Of a DNA stretch of 64,000 nt, positions 34,093 to 43,194 are shown in pieces. Source of the stretch: M0103 sp040386155 (GTDB lineage: Bacteria; Bacteroidota; Bacteroidia; Flavobacteriales_D; Crocinitomicaceae). The position numbers and the translations under genes are program-made. The DNA is taken from contig JAZKFZ010000003.1 of NCBI GenBank assembly GCA_040386155.1, forward strand, positions 930,001-994,000, given 5' to 3'. The notes under the pieces were generated by a model. The model saw nothing but the letters and a program-made list of their open reading frames with translations. It did no database searches and was not told where the DNA came from. Within the stretch, counting starts at the first letter, position 1. The number at the start of each line of letters is the position of its first letter.

Positions 34093-35469
34093 ATGATCAT
34101 GAAAAAAATTCTCGTTGTTTGCATAGGCTTCATGTCCTTTCAAACATTTTCTCAAAGTAACATTACTGTCGGAACAACTACAGTTGAAGTTGATACTATT
34201 TATACAGGTCTAGATATTCCATGGGAAATTATTTACGGTGCTGATGGCTTTATTTGGACAACAGAACGCAAAGGAATCATTAGCCGAATTGACCCAGTTG
34301 CTAAGACAAAAACTGTCATCCTTAATATTGTTTCTTCTGTATACCAAAATTCAGAATCAGGATTGTTAGGTATGGCTTTGCATCCTAATTTTGTTACAAC
34401 GCCCGAAGTTTTTCTTGCGTACACGTATGGTTCATTTTCTAATATTAAAGAAAAGGTAGTTAAATACACTTACAATGGAACTGCCTTGATAAATGAGGTC
34501 ATTTTAATTGACAACATTGTTGGAAATACCACGCATAATGGGTCGAGAATTGCAATTTTACCTGATAATACCTTACTTTTTTCCACAGGTGATGCGCAAA
34601 ACCAAGCGCTTCCTCAAGATGTAAATGAGTTAAATGGTAAAGTTTTACGCATTAATTTAGATGGTACAATTCCGGCAGACAACCCTATTGCAGGAAATCC
34701 AGTGTATACACATGGACATCGAAATGTGCAAGGAATTCTGCAACATCCTAATGGAAAAATTTATGTTTCTGAGCATGGTGCTTCTACTGATGATGAGTTT
34801 CAAATTCTAGAATCTGGAAGAAATTATGGCTGGCCGAATGTAGAAGGATTTTGTGATCCAGGAGGTGAAGAGACTTTTTGCAATGCGAATAATGTTGTAG
34901 AACCACTTGTTGCTTGGACCCCAACAAATGCTCCCTCGGATATGGTGTATTATGAAAATCCGCTGTTTCCAGAGTTTGATGGTCGCGTATTGATGTCTGT
35001 TTTAAAGGACAAAAGAATCATTGCGATGGATCTAAGTGCTGATGGATTATCTGTTGTTGATGAAGATCATTATTTGGTGAATCAATTCGGTAGATTGAGA
35101 GATATTTGTGTAGGTCCTTTAGATGAAATTTATTTGGCAACAAATGGTGCATCTTGGTCAAATACAAATCCAAATACACACAGCATTATTGTATTAAGAG
35201 CGATTGATGTTACCTCTGTTAATCAATTAGAGAGCAAAATGCTTAAGGTCTACCCAAATCCATTTAATGACAATGTAAGCATTGAAGTTGACGAAAATTT
35301 GGTAGGAGCAGATGTTTCTATTATTGATTTAGCAGGCCGAACTATCCTTAAAACGATCATTACATCAACAAGCATTACACTTAACACAGATAAAGTGTCG
35401 AAAGGAATGTATGAAGTTAAGATGATCACAAAAGATGGTCGATGTATCACCCGAAAAATGGTGAAATAG
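34093..35469 (+). CDS. Secreted PQQ-type glucose/sorbosone dehydrogenase with T9SS domain
   Basis: 458 residues. Signal peptide ends T-F-S-Q (about 20). Soluble aldose dehydrogenase beta-propeller: L-D-I-P-W-E-I at the start, G-M-A-L-H-P-N-F, H-N-G-S-R-I-A-I, G-H-R-N-V-Q-G and S-E-H-G near the active site. A type A C-terminal sorting domain starts V-Y-P-N-P-F-N-D-N. Predicted to oxidise sugars at the cell surface using PQQ; no PQQ synthesis genes are in the window. Confidence 0.92.
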   Translation: MIMKKILVVCIGFMSFQTFSQSNITVGTTTVEVDTIYTGLDIPWEIIYGADGFIWTTERKGIISRIDPVAKTKTVILNIVSSVYQNSESGLLGMALHPNFVTTPEVFLAYTYGSFSNIKEKVVKYTYNGTALINEVILIDNIVGNTTHNGSRIAILPDNTLLFSTGDAQNQALPQDVNELNGKVLRINLDGTIPADNPIAGNPVYTHGHRNVQGILQHPNGKIYVSEHGASTDDEFQILESGRNYGWPNVEGFCDPGGEETFCNANNVVEPLVAWTPTNAPSDMVYYENPLFPEFDGRVLMSVLKDKRIIAMDLSADGLSVVDEDHYLVNQFGRLRDICVGPLDEIYLATNGASWSNTNPNTHSIIVLRAIDVTSVNQLESKMLKVYPNPFNDNVSIEVDENLVGADVSIIDLAGRTILKTIITSTSITLNTDKVSKGMYEVKMITKDGRCITRKMVK

Positions 35470-35501
35470 TCCAATTAGCAATCGTAAGGTATTGGCGAAA
35501 T

Positions 35502-36890
35502 TTATATCAATGCTTTGATCTCAGCGATGATACGCTCTGCTAAATCATTTGCTTTTTGCTCATTTTCGCTTTCAGAATAGATGCGTATTATTGGCTCAGT
35601 ATTGCTTTTTCGAAGATGTACCCATTCTTTATCGATGTAGATTTTCACCCCATCGGTGGTGTCCACTTCTTCGTGAGCATAATTGAGCGACATATACATC
35701 AATACTTTATCAACATCAACATCAGGTGTTAATTCAATCTTATTTTTTGAAATTGTATATTTTGGAAAGCTGTCACGCAATTCAGAAATCTTCATCTTCT
35801 TTTCAGCAAGGTGACTCAAAAATAGAGCAATCCCAACTAATGAATCACGACCGTAATGCAATTCAGGGTAGATGATTCCGCCGTTCCCTTCTCCTCCAAT
35901 TACCGCATTGGTTTCTTTCATTTTGGTCACCACATTCACTTCTCCAACAGCAGCGGCGCTATACGTTAACCCTCTCGCTTCTGTGATGTCTCTCAAGGCG
36001 CGAGTAGACGATAAATTAGAAACAGTAGCTCCTGGTGTTTTCGTCAACACATAATCTGCAACTGCTACTAAGGTGTATTCTTCGCCAAACATTGAACCGT
36101 CTTCGCAAACCAATGCCAAGCGATCAACATCAGGATCTACCGTAATTCCTAAATCTGCTTTTACTTCTAAAATTTTCGCCGACAAATCATGCAAATGTTC
36201 TGGCAAGGGCTCAGGATTGTGCGGAAAATGTCCCGTTGGCTCGCAATAGAGCTTCGTAACATTTGTCACTCCTAGAGCGTTCAAAAGTGCTGGAACAAAG
36301 ATTCCACCTGTTGAATTAACAGCATCTACAACAACTGAAAAATTGGCTGCTTCGATGGCATTCTTATTCACCAAAGGCAACGCTAGAATTGCATCAATGT
36401 GCTTTTGCAAATATGTATCATCTTTGGTGTTCGTACCCAAATCATCCACCTCAGCAAAATGAAAGGCATTTTCTTCAGCAATTTTCAACACTGCTTCTCC
36501 ATCAGCACCAGAAATAAATTCACCCTTTGCATTTAACAATTTCAAGGCATTCCACTGTTTTGGGTTATGACTTGCTGTCAAAATGATTCCACCATCTGCA
36601 TTTTCTAGTGGAACAGCAATTTCGACGGTCGGAGTTGTAGACAAGCCAAGGTCGATAATATCTATTCCTAAACCAATCAATGTTGCGCTCACCAAATCTG
36701 AAATCATTTGACCAGAGATTCTGGCATCACGACCAATCACTACTTTTAAACGTTTTCCTTTAGTGGCATTATTTGCTAACCACGTTCCATATGCAGCGGC
36801 GAATTTAACAGCATCAATTGGTGTTAAACCATTGTCAACAGTTCCACCAATAGTACCGCGAATTCCAGAAATTGACTTAATTAAGGTCAT
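35502..36890 (-). CDS. glmM: Phosphoglucosamine mutase
   Basis: 462 residues from ATG 36888-36890; upstream codons to 36950 overlap ribH and are not used. Interconverts glucosamine-6-P and glucosamine-1-P for peptidoglycan and LPS precursors. N-terminal S-G-I-R-G-T, active-site phosphoserine S107 in T-A-S-H-N-P, Mg-binding D-P-D-V-D-R, sugar-binding G-E-G-N-G-G and phosphate-binding R-K-S-N-T-E-P at the C-terminus. Third gene of a TPR-ribH-glmM operon, 5 bp after ribH. Confidence 0.93.
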   Translation of the reverse strand: MTLIKSISGIRGTIGGTVDNGLTPIDAVKFAAAYGTWLANNATKGKRLKVVIGRDARISGQMISDLVSATLIGLGIDIIDLGLSTTPTVEIAVPLENADGGIILTASHNPKQWNALKLLNAKGEFISGADGEAVLKIAEENAFHFAEVDDLGTNTKDDTYLQKHIDAILALPLVNKNAIEAANFSVVVDAVNSTGGIFVPALLNALGVTNVTKLYCEPTGHFPHNPEPLPEHLHDLSAKILEVKADLGITVDPDVDRLALVCEDGSMFGEEYTLVAVADYVLTKTPGATVSNLSSTRALRDITEARGLTYSAAAVGEVNVVTKMKETNAVIGGEGNGGIIYPELHYGRDSLVGIALFLSHLAEKKMKISELRDSFPKYTISKNKIELTPDVDVDKVLMYMSLNYAHEEVDTTDGVKIYIDKEWVHLRKSNTEPIIRIYSESENEQKANDLAERIIAEIKALI

Positions 36891-36895
36891 ATCGA

Positions 36896-37390
36896 TTAGT
36901 GATTTATTTTGTTCTTCAATTCGATCATTTTCAAACAAGCGATCGCACATTCAATTCCCTTGTTACCATGAATTCCCCCAGAGCGGTCAATAGTTTGTTG
37001 TTTGGTATTGTCGGTAAGGACACAAAAAGAAACATGTTTATTGTACTTCAACATCACGTCCATGATACCCTGTGTAGTGCCAGAACACACGAAATCAAAA
37101 TGTTTTGTTTCGCCTTGAATAACAACTCCAATAGCTACAATTCCGTCAACATTAGAGGTTTCAAACAAAAACTGACAGGCAAGAGGTAATTCAAAAGCAC
37201 CTGGAACAAAACGAACGAGAATATTTTCTTCTAAAACACCATTATCAATTAACGCAGACTTTGCACCATCTAACAATTTAAGAGTTGCAAAATCATTCCA
37301 TTCAGAAACAACAATGCCGATTTTAAAATCGGCACCGCTTGGAATTAAATCCTTATTGTATTCTGACAGATTTTTTCCTTCTGTCGCCAT
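36896..37390 (-). CDS. ribH: 6,7-dimethyl-8-ribityllumazine synthase
   Basis: 164 residues. Penultimate step of riboflavin synthesis, forming an icosahedral or pentameric shell. Motifs: I-G-I-V-V-S-E-W-N, F-V-P-G-A-F-E-L-P, G-V-V-I-Q-G-E-T-x-H-F-D, and the N-K-G-I-E-C-A tail. Lies 6 bp after the TPR gene. Confidence 0.96.
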   Translation of the reverse strand: MATEGKNLSEYNKDLIPSGADFKIGIVVSEWNDFATLKLLDGAKSALIDNGVLEENILVRFVPGAFELPLACQFLFETSNVDGIVAIGVVIQGETKHFDFVCSGTTQGIMDVMLKYNKHVSFCVLTDNTKQQTIDRSGGIHGNKGIECAIACLKMIELKNKINH

Positions 37391-37396
37391 AATATC

Positions 37397-38038
37397 TTAT
37401 TTTACAATTTTGTTTTCAGCTCTAGCAATGTATTTGTCAATTGCTTTCTGCGAAGCATACGTTGGATAGTCATCCTTAATCTTCGTGTAAGCTTCTACTG
37501 CTGCATCAAAATCTTTTACCTTTTCAGCACAAAGACCAGCTTTGAACAAATACATAGGTGTTGTAAAATCGTTTTCGTTGATTTCAGCTGCCTCCATGTA
37601 CAAATCACTAGCTTCTTCGTATTTTTTTAATTCACTTTGACAATCACCTTGTAAACCAATCGACATTGCCGAAACGTACGTATCTTCTACATTAACGCTT
37701 TCTAATTCAGACAAAGCTTTTTTAAATTCACCTTTCGACATCAATTGACGCGCTAAAACGAATTGTGCTACTTCGCCACCAATTTTACCATCGTATTTCT
37801 TAACAGCACCTTGCAGCTCATCAATAGCTAATTCAGTAGAATCTTTATCAACATAATTCAAAGCCGACCAATATGCATCTTTCGATTTCTCATTTGCTGG
37901 TTTCCATACCAATTGACGGTATCCAAAATAACCTACCACTAACACGATCAAAGCACCTACTCCATACGTAAGGTATTTCGCTGTTTTATTCGTGTTTAAC
38001 TTGTCCTTTATTGATTGTACTGATAAATTCTCTAACAT
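37397..38038 (-). CDS. Membrane-anchored tetratricopeptide protein (YfgM-like)
   Basis: 213 residues. One transmembrane helix at about 23-43 near the N-terminus, then TPR helices through the periplasmic part (A-Y-W-S-A-L-N-Y, A-I-D-E-L-Q-G-A, K-A-L-S-E-L-E-S, A-S-D-L-Y-M-E-A-A, A-V-E-A-Y-T-K-I). In layout it resembles YfgM, an ancillary SecYEG/periplasmic chaperone partner. Same gene order before ribH occurs in other Bacteroidota. Confidence 0.85.
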   Translation of the reverse strand: MLENLSVQSIKDKLNTNKTAKYLTYGVGALIVLVVGYFGYRQLVWKPANEKSKDAYWSALNYVDKDSTELAIDELQGAVKKYDGKIGGEVAQFVLARQLMSKGEFKKALSELESVNVEDTYVSAMSIGLQGDCQSELKKYEEASDLYMEAAEINENDFTTPMYLFKAGLCAEKVKDFDAAVEAYTKIKDDYPTYASQKAIDKYIARAENKIVK

Positions 38039-38057
38039 TATTGTATTTTTTGACGAG

Positions 38058-38065
38058 CAAAGATA
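38058..38065 (-). promoter_or_regulatory. -7 box (TATCTTTG) of the TPR-ribH-glmM operon
   Basis: Exact TAnnTTTG on the minus strand, 19 nt before the ATG. Confidence 0.5.
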
Positions 38066-38192
38066 AAATAAAATTTTTATAGTGAATCATTCAAAAACAC
38101 TTAATGTTCAGATATTTCTTAACAATAAATAATTGTCCAATAATTCTAGCCCCATCAGCAGAAATTGAGCCCTACTTGAATAATAAATTGAC

Positions 38193-38200
38193 TATTTTTG
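38193..38200 (+). promoter_or_regulatory. -7 box (TATTTTTG) of recF
   Basis: Exact TAnnTTTG ending 4 nt before the recF ATG; predicts a leaderless mRNA. Confidence 0.5.
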
Positions 38201-38204
38201 TTGT

Positions 38205-39332
38205 ATGTACTTAAAGGATTTACACCTTGTTAATTTTAAAAACTATGAGGAAGCAGAACTTTCTCTAAGCGAAGGAATTAACTGCTTTTTTGGACGAAAT
38301 GGTGCAGGAAAAACCAATATTCTTGATGCCGTTTACTACCTCAGCATGTGTAAGTCATATCTTAATGCAATGGATCGTCAGAATATTCGATTCGAAGAGC
38401 AATTTTTTTCGATTCGTGGCGAATGGATGAAAGAAGGTGCGTCTATTGAAATTCACTGCGCCGTTAAAATGGGTGCAAAAAAAGTATTTCGGAGAAACAA
38501 GAAAGAATATGAACGACTGGCAGATCACATTGGGCAGTTTCCTGCGGTGATGATTTCCCCCTACGACAGGGATTTGATTTCTGAAGGAAGTGAATTGCGT
38601 CGTAAGTGGATGGATGGCATCATTTCTCAGTTTGATCGTCAATACCTCGATAATATTCAAAAATACGGTCGTGTTGTTGAACAACGAAATGCCTTGCTGA
38701 AAAACATGTTCGATCACGGTCTATTCGATCGAGAATCTATCGACGTTTGGAATGAACAAATGTGTAACTTGGCAGCATCGATTCATCAAAAAAGAAAACA
38801 ATTTATAGAAGAATTCTTACCCATTTTTCAAGAACGCTATCAATTCATTGGTTCCGATGCAGAAGTGGTAGGCTTAGAATATCGATCACAATTGAATGAT
38901 GCTTCACTCGAAGATTGGCTTAAAACATTCGAACGAAAAGATGCGTTCAGTCAGCACAGTAACGCTGGCACACACCGTGATGATCTGATTTTTACGATCA
39001 AAGGTCACCCAATTAAGAAATTCGGATCGCAAGGTCAACAAAAATCGTTTATCATTGCGCTTCGACTTGCACAATTTGAATGGTTAAAAAAGCATTTAGC
39101 AGTAACACCTGTGCTGCTACTTGATGATATTTTTGATAAATTGGACCAATACCGAGTAGGGAAATTATTGCAATTGGTTTCTGAACACTACTTCGGGCAA
39201 GTACTCGTTACCGATACGGATTTTGAACGAATGCGTTCTTTTTTTGAAGGGAATGACACAGGTTTTCAAATTTTTGAGGTTGAGCAAGGTACTATAAAAG
39301 CAATCGAATTAAATGTAGCTAGCGAAAAATGA
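38205..39332 (+). CDS. recF: DNA replication/repair protein RecF
   Basis: 375 residues. SMC-like ATPase loading RecA at gaps. Walker A G-R-N-G-A-G-K-T at 30-37, early V-N-F-K-N-Y, signature K-K-F-G-S-Q-G-Q-Q-K-S near 275 and Walker B V-L-L-L-D-D-I-F-D-K-L-D. Stop overlaps the DUF721 start by 4 nt. Confidence 0.96.
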   Translation: MYLKDLHLVNFKNYEEAELSLSEGINCFFGRNGAGKTNILDAVYYLSMCKSYLNAMDRQNIRFEEQFFSIRGEWMKEGASIEIHCAVKMGAKKVFRRNKKEYERLADHIGQFPAVMISPYDRDLISEGSELRRKWMDGIISQFDRQYLDNIQKYGRVVEQRNALLKNMFDHGLFDRESIDVWNEQMCNLAASIHQKRKQFIEEFLPIFQERYQFIGSDAEVVGLEYRSQLNDASLEDWLKTFERKDAFSQHSNAGTHRDDLIFTIKGHPIKKFGSQGQQKSFIIALRLAQFEWLKKHLAVTPVLLLDDIFDKLDQYRVGKLLQLVSEHYFGQVLVTDTDFERMRSFFEGNDTGFQIFEVEQGTIKAIELNVASEK

Positions 39333-39637
39333 GTTTCAACGAACATAAACGAAATGCAGACGAAAAACCACTGGGAGAATTAATCGATCGATTAATGAGG
39401 GCGTATGGTTTGGATGACAAAATGAAGGAACTCGACGTGATTAATGCTTGGAGTGAATTGATGGGACCTGCAGTCGCAGCGAGAACGAAATCAATCCGAA
39501 TTCATCAAAAAACCTTATTCCTTGGAATGGATTCGTCTGTAATGCGAGAAGAATTACAATATGGGAAACAAATTATCATTTTACGGCTCAATGAATATGC
39601 GGGATTTGAAATCATCAACGACATCTATTTTGCTTAA
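39329..39637 (+). CDS. DUF721/DciA-like protein
   Basis: 102 residues with the DUF721 core (W-S-E-L-M-G-P-A-V-A-A-R-T-K-S, then L-F-L-G-M-D-S-S-V-M-R-E-E-L). DciA proteins load the replicative helicase in many bacteria; the link with recF supports a replication/repair role here. Confidence 0.88.
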   Translation: MSFNEHKRNADEKPLGELIDRLMRAYGLDDKMKELDVINAWSELMGPAVAARTKSIRIHQKTLFLGMDSSVMREELQYGKQIIILRLNEYAGFEIINDIYFA

Positions 39638-39654
39638 CACTAATAACATTTAAA

Positions 39655-40251
39655 ATGTACACAATTGCCATCAATGAACGCAGACTTATCATTAGTAATG
39701 AAAATCAATTGAAAGAAGATAATAACTATTTTGTAGATGATTGGAAGGAAATCTCGTTTAAAAAAGTTAATTTATTATTGAATGAGTGCAACGCAGGTGA
39801 AAGCTTGAAATTAGTTACTTTTCATCCAGAAAAAACCTTCGAAAAAATTTTTAAAAACCATAAACTCATCGAAGCGGCTGGTGGAATTGTGCATTTCAAA
39901 GGGGCGCAATTATTTATCAAACGAAATGGCATCTGGGATCTCCCAAAAGGTAAGCGAGAGAAAAAAGAAAGCATCGAAAATTGCGCTATTCGAGAAGTTG
40001 AGGAGGAATGTGGATTATCAAATGTCCAAATTACGGACTTCATCAAAGTTACGTTCCACGTGTACGAGATGAATGGCAAAAAAATACTCAAAAAAACGTA
40101 TTGGTTTAATCTGTCAGTGCCAGAAAATCAAATATTAAAACCGCAAATCGAAGAAGGTATTTCCGAAGTGAAATGGATCAAAAAAGCACACTTGCAGCAA
40201 GTTCACAAAAACACATTTCTCACGATTCGTGATATTTTAGCGCATCAATAA
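39655..40251 (+). CDS. NUDIX hydrolase with N-terminal extension
   Basis: 198 residues. The Nudix box follows G-x5-E-x7-R-E-x-x-E-E-x-G-x with G-K-R-E-K-K-E then R-E-V-E-E-E-C-G-L (about 100-122). Residues 1-75 precede the fold and are not a recognised domain. Hydrolyses a nucleoside-diphosphate-linked compound, identity unknown. Begins 17 bp after DUF721. Confidence 0.9.
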   Translation: MYTIAINERRLIISNENQLKEDNNYFVDDWKEISFKKVNLLLNECNAGESLKLVTFHPEKTFEKIFKNHKLIEAAGGIVHFKGAQLFIKRNGIWDLPKGKREKKESIENCAIREVEEECGLSNVQITDFIKVTFHVYEMNGKKILKKTYWFNLSVPENQILKPQIEEGISEVKWIKKAHLQQVHKNTFLTIRDILAHQ

Positions 40252-40297
40252 AATTACAGCGTTTGCCATCCACAAACGCCATCATTTACGTTTAATT

Positions 40298-40516
40298 TTA
40301 ATGTTCGTGGCAATGCACTTCATACGAAACGCTATCAACATCATAGCCATTCGCTTCTAGCGCTTCTAGGTCTTCACCACAGTGTTCTCCTATTTCTACC
40401 TCATTTCCTTGGGTATCATCATAGTGACATTCTGCACATTCTTGTTTGTTACATGCTGAAAAACCTACGATTAAAACTGCTCCAGCTAGCGCTAAATTGA
40501 TTTTTTTTCGTTTCAT
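40298..40516 (-). CDS. Small Cys/His lipoprotein
   Basis: 72 residues. Lipobox G-F-S-A-C (Cys about 22). The mature peptide has C-A-E-C-H, a further G-E-H-C-G and an H-C-H-E-H tail: five Cys including the lipid Cys, and five His in about 50 residues. C-A-E-C-H formally matches a c-heme motif, but metal binding is more likely given the other His and Cys. It overlaps the end of the TonB receptor by 4 nt. Confidence 0.8.
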   Translation of the reverse strand: MKRKKINLALAGAVLIVGFSACNKQECAECHYDDTQGNEVEIGEHCGEDLEALEANGYDVDSVSYEVHCHEH

Positions 40517-42750
40517 TTTTTTAAATTTAAATTGATAATTAATTTGGCGTAAAACGATCTTCCCGGATTGGCAACTCCAAGGGTTTTCAATCGAGAAAGG
40601 TGATTGATATAATTTGCATTTGTAAGATTTCTACACCCCAATTGAAGCTGGATAGGAACTTTTCCATCCCATGCTAACTGAGTTCCAATATCCAACACTC
40701 CGTAATCTGCAGAAGTGGTTTCAAATTGCGATACCGTCCGCTGAGAAAAGTAGTAGTTGTATTGCAATGCAACGTTTTCCACTTTAAATTTTCCTTTCAT
40801 CTCAAATCGGGCACTTATGGCATTCGTCCAACGAGGTTGGGGAACAAAGGAAAATACGGCTGAATTATCTGAAAACATGGCCAAATAAGATACTGTACTT
40901 TCAAAATGAAGAATGTGCGCAAAATGCGGATGCCAGTGAATACCAAGATCTGCTCCAGTTTGCATCACAGGAGCTAGCGATTGCTGATATCTAAAAACTT
41001 GCACGCCATCAATGATCGAATCTTGTGGCTCAATAAAGATGTAATCTTGGATCGCAGTAACAAAAGGGTTCACCACCAGTGACAAATGTTCGCCGGTAAA
41101 CTCATAGCTAAAATCTAGTTGAATTGCTTTTTCAGTAGTGAGATTGTCCGCTCCTATCTCATAACGAAAAGTCCCATGATGAAGGCCATTTGAAAGCAAC
41201 TCTGATAAATGAGGTACTCTAAACCCGCTGGACACATTGAGGCGAAAGATACTTTTGGCTGAAAAGGCATAATTAGCTCCTAATGAAAAATTGTATCCAA
41301 AAAAAGTTTTTGAAAATGCCTCTGTGAATTTTTCATCAACAGAAGAGTTCAAAACTCGCATGTCAAATCGAAGTCCGCCTTGTAATCGCCATTTTTTCCG
41401 ATTCCATGAGGTCAAAAAATAAAAACCATTATCGCTTTGCTGTGCATCGGGCACAAGTCGCTCCTCGGCTTTTGGACTGTTCACCTGAAACAAATACATT
41501 CCTTGTAGTCCATAATTAAATTTTAAATGTTCACTTTGGCGCGTTTCAACATTCACTTTATAGGGAAAATTATAGGTATTTAGCACTAACTCAGGAATCG
41601 TCACCTTTTCTTCGTATTCAATTAATTGATTGAACGTAAATGAAGTTTGCACTTGAATGGTATGTTTTCCAAGGATAAATTTGTTATCCAATGAAGCAAT
41701 ATGATTCGTTAAGTATTGCACTGGTAGGGTCTTCTTTCTAAGTTGTTCCGTTGATAAGAAATCTTCAAACTCAGCTATCGAATCGTGGGTATGCCCAGGA
41801 ATTCCTACTGTGGAAGTTGAATAGTCATAACGGAAATTTGCCACCCATTTCCCCTTGTACCATCCCAACGCTAACTTACCATTAACGTCTTGAAAACGAG
41901 AATTCTTTACAAATCGACCATCTGAAATTTGATAGTCTGCATTAGATGAAAATCGGCCACCGGCTAAAATTTTCAATTTCTTGATGGATCCATTATAACT
42001 AAGAGAATTTACGGATCCCAAAGTATTACTTTCAAATAATGAACTAGCAGTGAGTTGATGCTTGCCCTGTTGAGCAAATTTTTCATTAGAAAGATACAAA
42101 ACACCTCCCAAAGCATCTGCGCCATACATCAATGAAGCTGGTCCTTTCAAGACTTCTACCGTACCAATTCCTAGCTCGCTAATTCCCATTCCGTGATCAC
42201 CACCCCACTGTTGACCTTCTAGCCGAACGCCATTTAAAAATGTCAATACGCGAACTCCCTGCAATCCACGAATAACAGGTTTTGAGATGCCATATCCAGT
42301 TGAAGAATTGTAGACCCCAGGAATTACTTCTAACATTTGTCCAAGTCCACTTTTAGGAATCTCATTGAGTTCCTTTATTGATTTTAGTTCAACATAAGTA
42401 ACACTATTGCGCTTTAATTCATTCCCAGTGGCAGACACAGTAACTTCCTCCAAATCAAGATGAATGGCAGTTAATTCAATTGAAATTGAGGACTGAATGG
42501 AGAGTTCCTTCCAAAAAGTTTCATATCCTAGTGCGATTACTCGCACTGCAAGTTGCTCAGGATAATTTCCCGCGATCGTAAATTTTCCACTTTCATCGCT
42601 TTTGACTTCTATTTGATAGTCAACCAAAGCAATCTGGGCAAATGGAACGCCCTCTTTTGTCTCCGCATCCACAATTTTACCTTGAATGGATTGCGAAAAA
42701 GCTTGAAATCCTCCCAAGAGGATAACAGCAATAATTATCTTATGAATCAT
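40513..42750 (-). CDS. TonB-dependent receptor, ZnuD-like
   Basis: 745 residues. Signal peptide to about 19 (Q-A-F-S-Q). A carboxypeptidase-regulatory-like domain covers about 20-105, then a plug (I-P-G-V-Y-N-S, G-P-A-S-L-M-Y-G-A-D-A-L-G-G-V) and a 22-strand barrel ending in N-L-N-L. The extracellular loop with G-I-P-G-H-T-H-D and the tail N-Y-I-N-H-L-S-R-L-K resemble ZnuD-type zinc/heme receptors. Flanked by two His/Cys-rich exported proteins, so metal uptake is the best guess; the metal is unknown. Confidence 0.9.
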   Translation of the reverse strand: MIHKIIIAVILLGGFQAFSQSIQGKIVDAETKEGVPFAQIALVDYQIEVKSDESGKFTIAGNYPEQLAVRVIALGYETFWKELSIQSSISIELTAIHLDLEEVTVSATGNELKRNSVTYVELKSIKELNEIPKSGLGQMLEVIPGVYNSSTGYGISKPVIRGLQGVRVLTFLNGVRLEGQQWGGDHGMGISELGIGTVEVLKGPASLMYGADALGGVLYLSNEKFAQQGKHQLTASSLFESNTLGSVNSLSYNGSIKKLKILAGGRFSSNADYQISDGRFVKNSRFQDVNGKLALGWYKGKWVANFRYDYSTSTVGIPGHTHDSIAEFEDFLSTEQLRKKTLPVQYLTNHIASLDNKFILGKHTIQVQTSFTFNQLIEYEEKVTIPELVLNTYNFPYKVNVETRQSEHLKFNYGLQGMYLFQVNSPKAEERLVPDAQQSDNGFYFLTSWNRKKWRLQGGLRFDMRVLNSSVDEKFTEAFSKTFFGYNFSLGANYAFSAKSIFRLNVSSGFRVPHLSELLSNGLHHGTFRYEIGADNLTTEKAIQLDFSYEFTGEHLSLVVNPFVTAIQDYIFIEPQDSIIDGVQVFRYQQSLAPVMQTGADLGIHWHPHFAHILHFESTVSYLAMFSDNSAVFSFVPQPRWTNAISARFEMKGKFKVENVALQYNYYFSQRTVSQFETTSADYGVLDIGTQLAWDGKVPIQLQLGCRNLTNANYINHLSRLKTLGVANPGRSFYAKLIINLNLKK

Positions 42751-42802
42751 GAAAATTTAACTTATTACTTCGAAAAATACTGAAAGAATTCAGCATACTA
42801 TT

Positions 42803-43117
42803 TTAAGAAATAAAAGCTGGGGGACCTCGCAGCTCGAGCGAAAGTAATCTTGGAGTTTCAAAGAATGAATAGTCCTTCGTTGATTGAGCAAAATTGTTGT
42901 TGTGTGAAAAATTAAATGCAAAGTGCGGTGGCTCTGTAGCAGCACTCATGTCAAAGTCGCAAATAAAACAATCCTCTTCTACACTGGTTGTGTCATGTAA
43001 ATGACTTTTCTTTTCATCATGCGAAGCGAGTTCTTCATGCTGATGCCACAATCCTTTAGGAACACTAAGGAAAAAGAGGCATGATAAGACCAGATATGCA
43101 AGAAACTTTCTTTTCAC
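42803..43117 (-). CDS. Small exported His/Cys-rich protein
   Basis: 104 residues if started at GTG 43115-43117. This start is preferred because a TATTTTTG box ends exactly 4 nt before it; the TTG at 43162 would add a poor leader. Hydrophobic N-terminus, then W-H-Q-H-E-E-L-A-S-H-D-E-K-K-S-H-L-H-D, a C-F-I-C pair and a tail R-G-P-P-A-F. Ends 52 bp before the TonB receptor on the same strand. A metal-binding role is inferred from composition and context. Confidence 0.7.
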   Translation of the reverse strand: MKRKFLAYLVLSCLFFLSVPKGLWHQHEELASHDEKKSHLHDTTSVEEDCFICDFDMSAATEPPHFAFNFSHNNNFAQSTKDYSFFETPRLLSLELRGPPAFIS

Positions 43118-43121
43118 ATAA

Positions 43122-43129
43122 CAAAAATA
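43122..43129 (-). promoter_or_regulatory. -7 box (TATTTTTG) of the His-rich/TonB operon
   Basis: Exact TAnnTTTG on the minus strand ending 4 nt before GTG 43117; it decides the start of that gene. Confidence 0.5.
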
Positions 43130-43194
43130 CAAAAAAATCAATCTACTTTGAACCAATTTCAAATTGCCATGTACAGCACCAAAAAATCATCAAA

